Shown: positions 12,301 through 27,411, counted from the first letter of the stretch. The stretch: 64,000 nt of DNA from Amia ocellicauda (GCF_036373705.1 NC_089867.1:14637001-14701000), one strand, 5' to 3'. A program made the numbers and translations. Notes: generated by a model from the sequence alone, not told the origin.

Positions 12301-15300
12301 CACGCATGCATATACACAGCATATAAACATTCTCTTGCACATGAATAAATACACACACACACACACATTTATACAGGAACACAAACACACCTGCAGCATA
12401 AGGGTCCCCAGAGTGCTGCCCCTGTAGGCCGTACCATACAGGCCTTTTGAAAACTCCAACAGGCCCAATGATGTCCCAGCAGAAAAATGCAGGGACATGA
12501 ATGAAAGTGTTATAATTTGCCCTTTAACATTTTTTTTTTTTTAATTATTATTATTATTATTTCATTCGTAATGTAGGAAAGTAATCAGGAAGAGTTTTGT
12601 CCAAGCTTAATTACAATTGAAATATTTTGCTGGTTTGAAGTTTTGGTCATGTTGTCTGTTCGAATAAAAAGTTTGGTTGAATAAATGAAAGGAGTCAATG
12701 TAGAAAAGTATAAAAATACATCTTTCCGATCTCTGAACCTTTGCACACTTTGTGTGGAGACGTGATGTTGTTTCCTTATTAAATTAGATTCACTAATTGT
12801 ATCTAGGGACCTTGTCTTAATTTAGTACATTAAAAATATTCCTGGGAATGTCATTAGACGTAGGCTATTTTTTCACCAAGTGGCCTAGTTTCACTGTCCA
12901 CTTCCTCACGCGTCTAAACGCGACTGGTTTCCGGTGGAGTCCAGTCCGGTGTGCTAGAAAGGATGCCAACCTATAACAATCAAAGCGGATTATTTTCCCT
13001 AAATGAATTAAAGACGCCTGCTTCTGAGGAGGAATATCGAGGTCAGCGATAAAGCCAACGGATGCCCTGACTGACTCCAGGAAACGAAAGCGATTTTATC
13101 CTGGTGCAGTCAGCCAGCACTGTTTGGCCACTGAGTATGAAAACAGCTTTTTTTATTTTTAATCAGTAAGTGTGTTTCAATTAATAAGTCACCTTACCTA
13201 CAATTCACTACAGGATTTAAGGAAAGTGGGTCAGTAGGGAGAGTAAACTCCACAGGCTATTTTTAGCTAAACTAAAAGAAGTTGTTGTGATTTCAGCTGA
13301 ACCAGTATATCAGCATTCCTGCCTCTTCCTGAGCGCCACGCTGTCATGGGCAGGGTGCCAGGCTCGGGGTTTGAGTTTTAAATTTAGCTTGGCCTATTTT
13401 GCTTTTGCAGCACTTTTTGCTTAGTTTTCTTTTTATTCCCCTGAATTAAATGGTGCCTCCTCTGTGGAGCCTCAGGGGAAAGTGAAGGGCTGGGGATGGT
13501 CCTGCTGTCCCCAGGAGCTCGGCCTGGTACACTGATATTTCTTTTTGCTGTTCCTGCCTGTCTTTAATCATTTAAATAGCACAGTCAACCCACATCTGTT
13601 TCTCAATGGAGTCACAGAGATCTGATGAACATATGTATTTAAAATACATTTCCATTCTCTTTGAATTGCGGTCAGGTGGTAAAGAGCAATGCACCGTTAC
13701 CTGGTTAATTAACCTGTTGGTAAGTTAGTGTGGTGCTGTGTAATTCTTGGAGTGGAAAGAAAGACTCCTCAAGATGGCTTATTAATTGTTTTGTAACCAA
13801 CACCCTGAAATGACCAGCCACATAAAGGAAAGTTAAATAAGCCCAGCTGATTCAGATATAGGTTTAGACCAAATCAAGATTGTGCCCTGCCTGCCAATGA
13901 CAAACTTCTGTTCAGTCACGGTTTTATTTTATTTTTAATCTGATGTTTTCTACTACTTATAAATACAAATTAAATATTTTTGTTTATTTGCTAACTGTAG
14001 GTAGGTCTGGCCCTGCATTGAATACTTCAGCATGGGAGCTGCTGTAGGAACACAGGATGGTGGGTTATGTGCTTTCCACCCAAGAACTGACTCTGGGCCT
14101 GAGCTCTACCAATGTGGGTCAGAGGACCAGGGGGCACAGCTGTCTGTGTGTGAGCAGCAGCCCAGCAGTTCAGTGCTGTGTTAATAGTGCCCTGGGGGGC
14201 AGCTCAGCAGCAGGAGATGGGGAGGCTGACAGTAGAGTTGTAAGGAAGCTGTTTATACGCGAGACTCGTGCTTAATCACTCCGACGCAGACACTCACATA
14301 TATACAAAGACACACACGTCAGCAGGTTCCAGAGTCAAAGCCCCAGATCTTGGTGTTGATGTTTCCCTGTAAGATCCCTCAGTACTTTTAATTCACAGTT
14401 CCACAAAAGGTCAATCTAAACCTATTTTTGAATACAAAAATACAGAAATACAACAACAAAAAACCCCAACCTGGGCTGACCTTCCAGCTAATTGGGGGAA
14501 GTTTGCCATTTAAGAGGTCAAATAAATGTGTTGTGTCTGACGCACGTCTGCCCCAAAGTGTTCAATAAAAGCACAGGAGCGGTCGACCCACTTTATCGAT
14601 GGAGGCTGTTAAACTTGCCCATTAATTCCAGCGTCTGGCACACCCAGCTAACCCCAATTAGCGCACCGGTGCTGCTGGCTGTCAGGCTAGGGGCTGGGCT
14701 GAGCTTGCTTCGCTCTGCTCTGCGTCCACAGCTCAGGAACGTGAGAACGGGAGTGTTAATTACCTGCCGGAATGCCACCCCAGCAGGCAGTAATTTGGAC
14801 TCTGGGAAGATTTCCGAAATTCACTTCCAGGCACTCGCAGTGAGGGGGAGTGTCAGTGGTTTCCAGCCCCGGCTCTGCTCTGCTCTGCTCTGCCCTGGCT
14901 GGCACAGTGCACACGCTCTCCTGACCGTTTGGCACATCCTGTTCTGCTGCCCTAAGGCGGTGCATGCCTTTACAAGGCCTTTCCTCATTTAACCTCCCCT
15001 GGGCTGTGTGTGTCTGTGCAGTTTAGCTGTTAGACCTTCCTTTTAAGTGTGCAGGTTACTCCAGGGACAGACCTGCTTCCCCTCTCAGGTTCTCTCAGTA
15101 GGAATGTGATTCAGACTGGCCAGTCCACCACGTTTTTCTGTCTGTCTCTCTTTCTGTCTGCCCACCTTTACTCCTTCACACTTGGGGGCGTTGCTAGCTT
15201 TACAGGCCTGCCCTTCAACTAAAGACCAAAAATGTCCACTTATAAAGTAGGATTGTTTTTCTTTTTCTTTTTTCTTCTTCTTCTTCCTCCTCTTCTTCTG

Positions 15301-16255
15301 CTTTTTGTTGTTATTTACCCACAGTTTACAGTCCCGGTAAAGGGCACGTCACATTAACTGAGTGCCAGCGAGCCAGTGTGCAGCTAGTGTGGGTGCAGGG
15401 TGACAGGGCCCAGCGAGGCGCCCCACGGAGCTGCTGGTGGCAGAGTGAGAGAAAGGGTGAATGGTGCTGGGCTGCCAACTCTCAGTCCGGCTCTCCACCC
15501 TAACAAGTTTTGAACAGCATCCCGTCCCACTGCCACTCTGAACACCTGCTGCGCTGGCACCCTGCTGCAGCCCTGGCCCGAGCTCCCTCTGTGCGGTTTA
15601 ATTATAGCATTGCGAATCACAAGGCTGTGTGTTTGTATATGTGTGTGCATGTGTGGCTATTGTGTGTGAGTGTTGTAGATGTGCAAGTGTCTGTCTGCAA
15701 AATGGTACCCTTGTGATGCATGTATTCTCCCTCTATCTCTCTGATTGTGCTTGTTAACGGGGGCCCTCATAATAAATAGTTTTGTGTCGTATCCCAGAGT
15801 CCTTCTCCAGAGGGTGGCGTTATTTGTTTTGTTTAGTTGTTCTGCTTTTTTTTCCATAAAAGCCCCGCCAGATTGTGCTGTATAATGGTCTGCTCCTCTA
15901 GTTTTTATGGGGGTAAATTACAAGCCCCTGGCAATCCCCAGAGGGACACACTGCACCATTAAAAACATGGTTGCTCACCGGAATTCTGCAAATTGCTAAA
16001 ACGGCGCTCTGCGGGTTTAAGAGTGTTGGGGCCTCGAGCCTGCAGCCCCGGCGTGAGAACATTCCTGACCCTCGCAGCGCCCAGCCTCGGCCAGGCTGGA
16101 GAGAGGGGAGCAGCAGCGGGGGGGGTCTACCACAGCAGGCTCCACCATCAGAAGGAGGGAGAGATGGAGGTTTGTGTGTGTGTGTGTGTGTCTGAGGTGG
16201 AGGGGCAGGGGATATTGGGGATGCCTGCCTCCACTGCAGATGCACAGTGAATACC

Positions 16256-16346
<91 letters not shown>

Positions 16347-19114
16347 TCCACACTGACCAGCCCAGACACCTAGTTAGTAGACAAGCATCAGCCATGTAAA
16401 TGTAATGACTCTGCAGTGAGGAAGTAAGAGAAGTCCAAATGTTTTGTTTGTTTGTTTTTTATTACCAAGCGAGTGACCTTCTCCAGCCCTCCCCATGGAT
16501 ACCACATGCCAAAGTGCTTCCATCCTAAAATGCACTAATAAGGCCTGTGTAATCCCCCAGTAATCCAGACCCCTTGTTTGAGGTTCCTTGAGACAGAGGT
16601 CTTGAATGGTGGGGAGGGGTGGGGATGGGTGACTTCAACCATCTCCAGTGATCAGTACCCTGGGTGTATTTATATGTATGTCTGTGTGTGATTGTGTGCA
16701 TGCTTGTTTGTACGTAACTGTGTGTATGTGTGTGTGTGTGTGATTGCGTGTATGTATATGCATGTGTGTGTGTGTGGCCGTGTCCTGGAGTGTGCAATCT
16801 AATTGATTTCTCAGCCGGCTGTGATTCCCCTTGGGTCGGGACTCCTCTGTGGGCCGCTGTGCCTCCCCGGCCTGCTGCAGTATTGATGAGGAGCTGAATT
16901 AAACATGAGGGAGGGGAGCAGGCCAGCCCAGCCTGGGACTCCCCGGGCCCACTACAGCGCCTGTCCTCGCTCTGCTCACTCATGATGCTGAGCAGGGCTT
17001 TTTCCTATAATTTTGCCACAGTCAGTCGCAGGCCCGGCAAAGAGGCTTTAAGGATGGTAGGGGGTGGGGCAACACATTAGATAAAATCGAGACCATCCCT
17101 ATACAGAGGGTTTTATGCATCCCTGACTGCATTGTGTGTAAGGCGGGGATGCATGGATCACCTGATCGTCTTGAGGCAGTTCGTTGAATTCTGGGAGAGA
17201 TTGCATTCTTGTGGGGAAATGCATGCCTGAAAGCATTTAGTAACATACAAATTACATACAATTATTTAGAAATCTGCAAATTATTTCAAGAAATATTGTT
17301 CACAAGATATCTTTATACTTTTTAAAATAAGATATCTGAAATATGTTTTTAGATATCTCGAAATGACTTCCTATCTATGTTGCAGGCGAACCTACTCCCC
17401 CTGTCCTCTGCGGACGCCACTCCACCCAGCCCACCCCCGCTGGGCTCGCAGGTTCACGCCGCCGCTGTGAATGGGGACAGGAGCACTCTGCAGAGGCACA
17501 TCACAGGTATGACACACAGCTGCCGCCACCGCCCCCTAACCTCTGACCTTCACTGAGCCTCCCCCCTCTCCGCAGCGCTTACTCCAACTCCAGTAGCCAA
17601 TGCAACCGAGGTCATGTGCACTGTCCAGAAAAGCATGTTAGTTTCATGGCAGGACTGTCCCCTAAAAACCACTAGCAATTATCTCCGTGTCCCTGTTCGT
17701 CTCTCTTCCTGTCCCACATGTGTCTTCATGTGTGTGCAGCGGACCCCTCTCTGCGGGATAGGGAGGACCAGTTTGGACGGACTCCCCTGATGTACTGCGT
17801 GCTGGCGGATCGGCTGGACTGTGCTGAGGCCCTGCTGAAGGCTGGAGCTCACGTCAACAAGGCCGACCGCAGCCAGAGGACAGCACTTCACTTGGCTGCT
17901 CAGAAGGTCAGTCTGCCTGCCAGAAACACAGCAGGAACACACCCTGTTACACACCCTGTTACACACCAAACCTGGGCTGGACTGTGTTGTACTGCAGTGT
18001 TTCCAAATGGCTTCAACACATTTTCACAGACTTAACATCAAACAATGACCCCTCTTGCTACCCACCCCATTATAAACTTATATTATTTATTTATTTACCC
18101 CTTTATTTTTCTCAATGTATGTCTTTGCGGTAAGTTTTAATTAGGTAAGGTAAGTAATCTACAGAAGTAATATAATAGGTTATACTGAAAAGTCTCTCCT
18201 TTCTCCAGCACAGTTCAGAATAAAGACTCTAAATATTATTAAGGTGTTGGGCTAATTAATATTTATGGTTTCATGATAAAAAATAAATTAAAAAAATGTT
18301 CTTCTGGCAATTGTACAATTTAATTAGAGATACTGATGAAGGTGGGATGGTTTGATGCTGACATTTAGGTTGTTTGGAGGGCATTTAACAAAATATGACA
18401 GGGTAAAGGGTTAAAATTAATCTTAAAGCATGTAAAACGTATATTTATAATCCTTAAAATAAGAAAGGACTCCTGTTTTCTCCAGTGTGGAAACACAGGC
18501 CGTTCTCCTGCAGGCTGGTTTATTTATGCCCGTGCTTGTTTGTTTTCAGAGGTCTGCACCGTGTGTGTTTCAGGGGCCCCAGGTTTACACATCACTGCAG
18601 GGTGGGGAGTGACAGAGGGTCACATGGGCTGTGTTGCTGCTGCAGGGCTGCTTTTTTTTCTTTTCCTTTCTTTCTTTCCCTCTTTTTATTCCAAGTAACT
18701 GAGTGTTGTGAAACTGAAAGTGGAATACCGTTCAATTAAAGAAAATAAAAAATCAGTTTGTATCCGGCTTCAAGAAGAGAGGGGAAAAAGAGAAATGAGT
18801 TCCGCAGCGGAGGGAAGACGCGAGGGGTAAAATAACACAACCAAAGACAATGAGTGAGACGGAGAATGAATGGCAGCGGGCTGAAGTGCTGTCTGCTGTC
18901 CTCTCCACTTTACAGCCCTGCCTGCGCTGCGCGTTCAATAAGAGCCGCATTTTTCAATAATGGTCGCAATGTGTGTCTCATCAGCACAATGGGCCTGAAG
19001 AACGAGCAAAGTAGTTCCACATGGCTACCGAGGCCCCCTGCCGTCTGCGGGGCTGTGTGGCAGCAGCAGGAGCAGCTCTGGGGTTTGGACCTCGGACCCC
19101 CCCCTATACCCTCA

Positions 19115-19164
<50 letters not shown>

Positions 19165-22100
19165 ACACACACATTCCTGCACACCATAGCCACCAGCCTG
19201 TATGCATGCAACACAGCCCCAAGCATGAAATGGAGCATGCACAAACCCAGCTGCCTCCCATGCAGGGCCTAAAATAGATGCCCATGCATATTGTTGTGGC
19301 TGTTTTTGATCCCCCTGAAATCTACCGCCAAAGAGCTGATGTGGCAAGAACCGCTTCGATGCATTGCTGCTCGCGTCCGTAAGACCAGTAGCTCAGAAGG
19401 AGGGAAGAAATAAAATAAAAAAATACATACATACATACATACGCATTCTTGTACAAATAAAGTGAACAGTAGTAAGTAGGCGATTGCAAAGCTCTGACCG
19501 CAGGGTTGTGTAGACATTGTAGAGGTGTGTCAGCAGCTGGGTTTCCCATGTCCTGCAGAGCCACACTGAGGGCCGGCAGCATGCAGGAAACAGTGGTGGA
19601 GTCGGTGGTGATGCGGTCAGGTCACTCAGAGCTGCGGCTCAGATGCTGCCACTGGATTGGCTCTCGTGGGAAGAATGGACTGAAGGGACTGGTCAGCAGA
19701 GTCCCTGATGCTCCTGTTCCGGAATGATCCTGGCTGCGCTGAGAATTCCATCACTCAAACCTTCCCCCTCCCTGCGCACTGTGTTCATTCATTTATTTAT
19801 TTATTGGCCTGTTTGTGTTTTATTTTGCTCTCTAACTCCCCATCAGCTGTATTGTCCAACACAGACGCTCAGCGCCACGCCAGACAAGGCCAGACAACTC
19901 TCTCTTTTCTTGCACACAGGAGGAGGGTTAAGTGGTGCTGGTGCAGAAATAAAAACAAACAAACAAATTAAAGCAACTTCATATTCATATTATATGAATA
20001 GAGTACGTACAGATATGTTTATGTACTGAAACGCACCGTCTGTGGCATACTGCCTCTCAACCTGGGCTCTGACAGGCTTTTTCCTTTTAAATAAACACAG
20101 AACTGCACCTGAGACTCACAGTAGTCTGTTGTGCATTTTATATGAATGCAAAATTAGTTTAACTTGCTCCGTTCTTCCTTTCATTTTTTTAAATTTATTT
20201 CTTCATACGTTTTTTTATGTATAGTTAGTGCAACTACATGTTTATCTAAGCACTGCCCTCTCTCTCCCCGGCCCAGCGTGCTCTCCTGCCTGCCCGTGTG
20301 AGTGTTAGGCAGTGAGATAGTGAGTGTGTGGCACTCTGGGCTTGCGGTGGGAAGCCAGCGCCCCCAGGTGGACACAGGCAGTCTGTGCAGGCTGCAGCAT
20401 CGGAGAGGCTGAATTGACATAGCTCCTGTCTGCTATTGACAGGCCTCTCCCTTGATGATAGTCCTATCCTGGCTTATCTCGTCTGCTGCCCTTTTATTCA
20501 GTCAGAGAGGGGGGGAGCGATGGAGGGGGGAGGAGGAGAAGGGTCAGGGTTGCTTCCTGGCTCCTGCTCCTGCCAGCATGCTTGCTTGTCACGATGTTAT
20601 GATTTGGTCAGGTATATATGTGTACACATATATATTTTCCTCCTCCTTTCATAGCGTTTATTAGTCTTTACTTGTTGTGCTGGTGGGGCCCCTGGGCCAG
20701 CCAGAGTGCAGTCTAATTTGAGCGGTTTGCCTCCTGTCAGAGCGCGCTGGACAGAGAGGGTGTTAGCTGCGCTGACAACTGATCAATAGCTGGCTTGGAG
20801 AGGAGCGGAGCGGCCGGCTGGGGGATTAGCGCTCTAATTGGATTGAGAATAGGGAGACTGGGAGCCCCCCACCCTCCCCAGTCTGCAGGCCGAGGGGGGG
20901 CTGTCAGACAGCAGGCTGATTCATCCCAACTGGACACACAGCCAGCCCACCGCTCCCTGCTCCCTGTCTCTGTCTGTCTTAACTGTGTCTCTCTTTATCG
21001 GTCTCTCTATCTCCCCTCCCTCCCTCCTCGTCTCCTGATCTCTTTCACAGACTCAATATCGAAATGTCTCTCTCTCCCCCCCTGCCCCATGCTGAATGTA
21101 TCTGCCTCTCTCTCTCTCTCTCTCTCTCTCTTTTCGTTGTGCAACCTTTGCTGAAATTGATACTGATCTCGGACACACGTCTGCCCTGTCCTCCCTCCAT
21201 GCATCCCTCCTTCTCCCTCTGTTTATGAATCAAATGTTTTTTTAGCATGGGTTCCCAGGGCTAGTTTAATGTCACTCGGTGAAATCATTCCCGTTTGACT
21301 TGGCAGCGAGCGCTGTCCGTGCCGCAGCCCGTGTCCGTGCCCGTGCTGTAGTCAGGAGCTGGCAGCCTCTTGTGGGCCTGAGGGCTTCCTCCAGGTCTCG
21401 GTTTATTGATGTTTCCTCAGTGCAAATTAATCAATGCTATGTTGTTTTTTCTATCTAGATATCCCCGTTTCCAAAGGCAAATTCTTTACTGCATTGCTTT
21501 TTTTATTCCATTTGTGTTTGCAGCTTAGAGATAATTTGGTGGGATGCTGCTCCTGACTTTGTTTTTAGAGTTCAAAATACTTAAAATATGTAGATGCATA
21601 GAACAATACTTTATTCTTATCTCTTCATATATTTAAAGTATAAGCATTTAGTGTGCCTTCCAGTCCAGTTGAGTTAGCGATCTGTGTACAGTGAATTTAA
21701 TGAGTTTGTTAGGAGTTAGTTGTAGTGGACTAGATAGTTTTTAGACTTTTAGACTTTTCTACAGGTAGATGTTAGGTGTGCATTGGACTGTCCTGCTCTC
21801 TCTCACACTCGCACACTATTCCCTCCTGCACCACACGGCACAGTAGAATCCCAGTGCATTCTAAGGACAGTTACGACTTGAATATGTCTAGGAAAATACC
21901 AAATTTTGATGATCCTGGATTGTCCCGTTTCCGTTTTTTCAACGGCAGTCCTCAGTGCCTCCTGGTGTGGGCTTCCCTGCCCTGGCAGCTGAGCGTGGGA
22001 TGAAGGGCAAGGAGTTTTCATGCTCCTTCTGTCTCATTGACAACACTGTTCCAACAAGAGGACAGGTCCCTCATCCCCCATCACCCCCTTCCCATCCATG

Positions 22101-22978
22101 TCAGGAATCAGAATGAACCTGTGGCCTGGCTTGTATCTGATCTAGTTTTGTGTTTCTGTGTGTGTTTGTATACACGTTTGTGTGTGTGCATGTGTGTGTA
22201 TTTGAATGCGTGTGTATGGGGAGAGTGTGAGTGGCTGTGAAGCAGGGGGGTCCGTGGGCTCCTGCTCCCTCTGTCCCTCAGGAGGCTGGTGTGGGCCGGC
22301 TGTTGATAGGACAGAGAGCAGAAGAGTTCAGTGGGAAACGGGCAATTACTGGTTCTGCCTGCATCCTGGGAGAGGAGAGTGCTGGGGGGCACAGGGAGAA
22401 AGTGTGAAGGGGGTGATGCACTGAGGCTCAGACAAGCATACTGTAGCTTTTCAGTGCTAGGCTCTGCTGGTGTAGGTTGTGTGTGTGTGTGTGTTGCAGG
22501 AGTAACAGTACAGTATGTGTGTTGCAGGGCAATATGCGGTTCATGAAGCTGCTGCTGGCACGCCGGGCCAACTGGCTACAGAAGGACCTAGAGGAGATGA
22601 CTCCTCTGCACCTGGCCACCCGGCACCGCAGCCCCAAGTGCCTGGCCCTGCTGCTCAAGTACATGGCCCCCGGGGAGGTGGACACCCAGGACAAGAACAA
22701 GGTACCACCTGCACACAGGCACACACATGCGATCACTAGGGAGTCCAACCGACAGTCACTCACATGCCCAGTCAATGCAAAAGCAAGGTGGCAAACACTC
22801 ATTAACACAAAATGTGATTTTGAAGTTTCAGCAGCACACACCTGTCTGTCTGAGAATGAAGACAAAAGCTTACACACACACACACAAAAAAACACACTAC
22901 CCTGTCCCCGCACATGCGCACGCACGCACGCACGCACGCACGCACACGCACACACACACACACACACACTGCCCTGTC

Positions 22979-23013
<35 letters not shown>

Positions 23014-26000
23014 CCCTGTCCCCGCACACACACAGCTCTGAGAGGCTGCCAAACATGCCGTCCTGCGGTCAGTTATAATTTCTGTTCTTTCTGTTTAGTT
23101 TCCCATAGTAAAGATTAGGGACTCCTATTGAAGTAGGGCTTGTGTTAGTGGAGTGGGACACATGTTGCCGTGTCTTTGTGGCAGATGTTGGCACGGGATC
23201 ACGCGGGGGTCAGGCTGCGGGGCCACACTGCAATTAACACAGCCAGGAACACGTCAGCAGCTCTGATGTTCCCAGGGAAGGATATGAATTCCATTAATAC
23301 ATTTAAAATATATGCATTTATTTATATTTAAAGCAGATTTTTTATTTTAATTAATATTATTATTTCTTTAATAAATTCCAGCAAGCTGGCAGACCTGGGT
23401 TTTGTGTTTAGGAGTCCAGCACATAGAGGTTAACAGGTACAGCAGCTGACTGGGTTGGGAAGCAGACCTGATAGATAGATAGATAAGAACACATTTTGAA
23501 TAATAACTTTCAGCACCTTATATATAAATGTATGTATAAATAAAGAGAAGCTATATTCACACAGCAAACATATAACAATGACATCATAATTACAGAAATT
23601 ACAGAATGGGACCAGAAGTTATCCTAGGAAGCTTTGCATGCTGGGAACTATTGTTCCCCATAACTGAAGCACAGTTAACACGTGACGTAACATTACAGGG
23701 CGCCAGACCTTTCCCTTCTGCATGACACAGGAGTTACCAGGCTGTCTCTCGTAGCAAGGGGGCAAAGATGAAGCTGACATCACAGACACTTCCATCCATA
23801 GTTTTGAGGCCCCGACAATCACTTGTGAGTGAAGCCACTGACATCGGCCCCTGGTGAGAGTGTATGCAAGGGAACCTCTGTAATGAAAGGCACTATATTC
23901 ACTGGCTGAATTACAGCTCTGTGCTCTGTTGTTGTCGAGAGATGCCAACCCATGTGCCGGCCAAATGTGAGAAGCCAGTAGCTGCACACAATGAAGGAAT
24001 TTTTCATTATTAAAAGGAACAGCATTAAAACAAGAGTCAGCTCTTTTTTATTTTCCTCTTCTTTTTTCTGTTTGTTTCTTTCCTTTTTTCCCCCCTGTGG
24101 CTGATACATGGACTAGATTTAGACCCTGCAGCTGGGGGGCCACAGACCGACCCCCATTGTCAAAACATGCCGTGTAGGTCTCTCGCCGCGTCAGCCAATA
24201 TATCACACCGAATTCAGTTCCCAGGCCTCTATCGGGAACAAACTCAGTGCTACAGAGGGGAACCAGTTCTCTGCAGGTCTGAGCGCTGAAACAAAGGCTG
24301 CCACTGAGAGCCTGATGCTGTTTTTGTAGTTGCTGCACAGGGCATACTGTACTGTATAATTATTTATCTGGGTCTGAAAGCTATAACCCGAGGCTGAACA
24401 GAGCCATGAGACTTTGGGGGTTGACGGCTCTGTAAGAGTGAAACCAATTTGAAATTATGTATACACACTCACCACGGCACCGTCCCCACTGGGGCCTAGA
24501 TCTCGGGCTGGTGCCTGCTGAGGAAAGAGGCCCACATTGTGTGTGGGGGCGGTGGGCTGACCTCTTGTGCATTGTCACGTTGCACGGTGTGTTGATTGTT
24601 GGATTGTTACGCTCCTGTCCCTGCAGCAGACTGCCCTGCACTGGAGTGCCTACTACAACCACCCTGGCCACGTCAAACTGCTCATCAAACACGACTCCAA
24701 CATCGGCATCCCTGACAGTGAGGGCAAGATCCCGCTGCACTGGGCCGCCCACAACAAGGACCCCAGCGCCACACACACTGTGCGCTGCATCCTGGTGAGT
24801 CAGCGGTGGGGCAGAGGGGGGGGGTGGGGGGTTGTGTGGGGTGTGCTGTGACATCACAAATAAGGGGCCTATCTTGAAGCTTCCAGCAAGAGGGCATTTC
24901 GGTCTTTGACTTTTTTTAAACATATGTGTTTTATTCCCAGATGCAAGTTGGTATTGGATGTATTGAGTATACATATGACTGTGTCCGCGTGTTCCTGTGT
25001 GCATGTTGTAGGAGGCTGCTCCGACAGAGTCCCTGCTGAACTGGCAGGACTACGAGGGCCGGACACCACTGCACTTTGCAGTGGCCGACGGGAACGAGGC
25101 CGTGGTGGCGGTGCTGACATCCTACGAAGGCTGCAGCGTCACGGCCTACGACAACCTGTTCCGCACACCGCTGCACTGGGCTGCACTGCTGGGTCAGTCC
25201 ACTCTCCACCTTCACACCCACACAGACAGACGAGGACACAGCATGGCAAACGTATGCAAATACAGACAAATAGCAGCAGAAACACAGACCTTCTTTCTTA
25301 ACTCTGTGCGTGTCCAGGTCACGCCCGAATCGTACACCTGCTTCTGGAGAGGAACACATCAGGCACCATCCCCTCAGACAGCCAGGGTGCCACACCGCTG
25401 CACTACGGTGCACAGAGCAACTTCGCTGTGAGTAACGTTTAGCCCGTGTGTGTCTGCGTGTCAGTACACAGCTTTTATATCTTTGTGTGTCAGATTGTGT
25501 AACAGTCTGTGTCTGAGATGGTGTCAGTGTCTCAATATAAGTGTGTGTCAGGCCTGGGGTGTTTCTACAGCATGTTTCAGAGCTAGTGTCTATTTTTCAC
25601 CTCCCCTCTCTCTCTCTCTCTCTCAGGACACAGTGTCGGTGTTCCTGCAGCACCCCTCGGTGAAGGACGACCCCGACCTTGAGGGCCGCACCGCCTTCAT
25701 GTGGGCGGCAGGCAAGGGCAGCACTGATGTCATCAGGACCATGTTGGACCTGAAGTCCGACATCGATATCAATATGACCGACAAGTATGGGGGCACAGGT
25801 GGGTGTTGCTGTGTGAACTGTGTGTCCGTGTGTGCATGTCACAGAGTGGCAAGACGGGAGTTCAGTTCCGGGCAATACTTGCGCCCTGGCGAGTGGCTTC
25901 CCGACGTCAGAGAGCTGTGTTCCGGCGACTGTGTTAAGGGCAATGCCACTGACGTCACTCAGAGCTGCCCTCAGTATGCCTGCTCGGGCTGGCACAGACG

Positions 26001-27378
26001 CAAAATCTTCTGCTTGAGCTGCCCCTTCTACAATCGGCACAGCACTGCCCGCCAGCGTGCCAGCGTGTGTAGTGCAGTGACGTCAATGGGGGCTGGGACA
26101 GTGCACTGTGATATAAGAGGGAGGAGCTGAGCAGTCAGGTGCCAGGGGGTGCTTCACCTCTCCCCCTGACAGGACGCCGCATCTGTGTGTGTTCTAACCT
26201 CGCTCCTCTCTCCTTTTCTTCCTCTCCCTCCACACGCTCACTGCCCTGTCTGTGGGCCTGAGAACCCCACAGTGTCACACCATGTGGAAACGAAGTGCTT
26301 CTCGGCCTGGTCTCCATACGGTGGCGAGGAGCCGTGCCAGGAACTTCAGGGCTGTGGGAGAACCACCGCAGGAACATTCTGTTCCTCTGTGCAATGCAAG
26401 CACAGCAGTGTTTATGTAATGTGTACCTTGGTTATCATCTCAAAGCCTTTCATACAGATAGCTAAGTAACAAACATGCCACTGTTAACGACGTACCCTAA
26501 GTGAAGCTAAGTAACACAGTGGTGTATTTTCCTCTGCGGTGATCAGGGTACACGAGCAGAGACTGTGGCACTACGGGTGAGCATAGACACACGTAGTCGA
26601 CCAAAGCTATGCCTGCAACAAATAAATAATCAAATATTTCATAATGAGGTATGAACATAAAAAAATTGAATTGTCATTGTATCTGTAGGGCAAAGCAAAG
26701 ACTTCGGACTCTGCGTCTCCTTTTGGTCATTGGATGGAAGTTTCTGTGGTTAAAGGTGCACTGAAAGCTGGTTCAGGGCCTCGCCACAGTACTGGGGTGG
26801 GGGTGTCTAGGGATAATAACAAGCCCTAGCACCGTTCATACACCCCCCTGCACTAGTGCGGGTGCAGTGCCTGGGGATAGAGTAGGTTTGCCCAGCTAGG
26901 AAAGTCCCAGAGCTACTGTGCCAGTGATCAGCCCTGAGGAGCAAGCCTTTGTGGGGACTTCACCAGATGTGTGTCTGTGTGTGATTGTGTACAGGAGAGG
27001 AGTTTCACCACATGCACCTGCAGAGAAATTTGGTTTTGGAACTGTCCTTTTTCAAATTGGACGGGGGTCTGGAGACTCTGCAACCAAGCAACCAGGTGCC
27101 CTCCGACCCTCCGGCCTTCTGACCTGGCAGCAGTCCCTCTATTGTGGCAGTATCCTTCCATGCCCTGGGCCCTGGTGTATTGTGCCTGTGCTTTTACATC
27201 ACTGGCAGGCTGAGGGGCGGGCAGCTTACAGGTCTGCTCACAGAAGCCCCATTGTGAGGACCTGGGCTGCAGGCAGTGCTCTCATCGCTGGGGCTGCTGC
27301 CAACACACTCAGGGATGTGTGTTTAATAAGTGTGAGAGGGCACAACTGTTTCAGCGTGTGTGTGCATATTGGCTGCAA

Positions 27379-27411
<33 letters not shown>

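Larger units (their letters stand above)
6388..17385 (+). other. INVS: INVS intron 2 (11 kb), no exon seen
   Basis: The longest intron of the gene, placed directly behind the ATG. It holds many simple repeats: (TC)n at 9151-9189, CT/CA at 10798-10856, CA/CG mixtures at 11690-11735, (CA)n at 12253-12296 and 16258-16344. It also holds clusters of homeodomain-like TAATTR motifs (7725-7840). Open frames up to 189 codons (9439-10008) overlap on both strands, lack family features or splice context, and are judged chance. Long first introns often carry enhancers, but nothing here proves one. Confidence 0.6.

Noticed and set aside
16148..16395. Cys-Val and His-Thr rich proteins
   Set aside because: Direct translations of (CA)n/(TG)n microsatellites; the same holds for such frames at 12170, 19020, 22800 and 10743.
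23620..23660. Isolated ZNF143-like site in INVS intron 5
   Set aside because: Matches only the TTCCCAGCATGC half, with no exon or CpG-rich region next to it, so not called a promoter. A similar half site at 53878-53890 is also left out.
25450..26130. 226-codon frame running through INVS exon 9 into the intron
   Set aside because: Only 25627-25798 is conserved inversin. The donor at 25799 restores phase with exon 10, so the extension is intron read-through.
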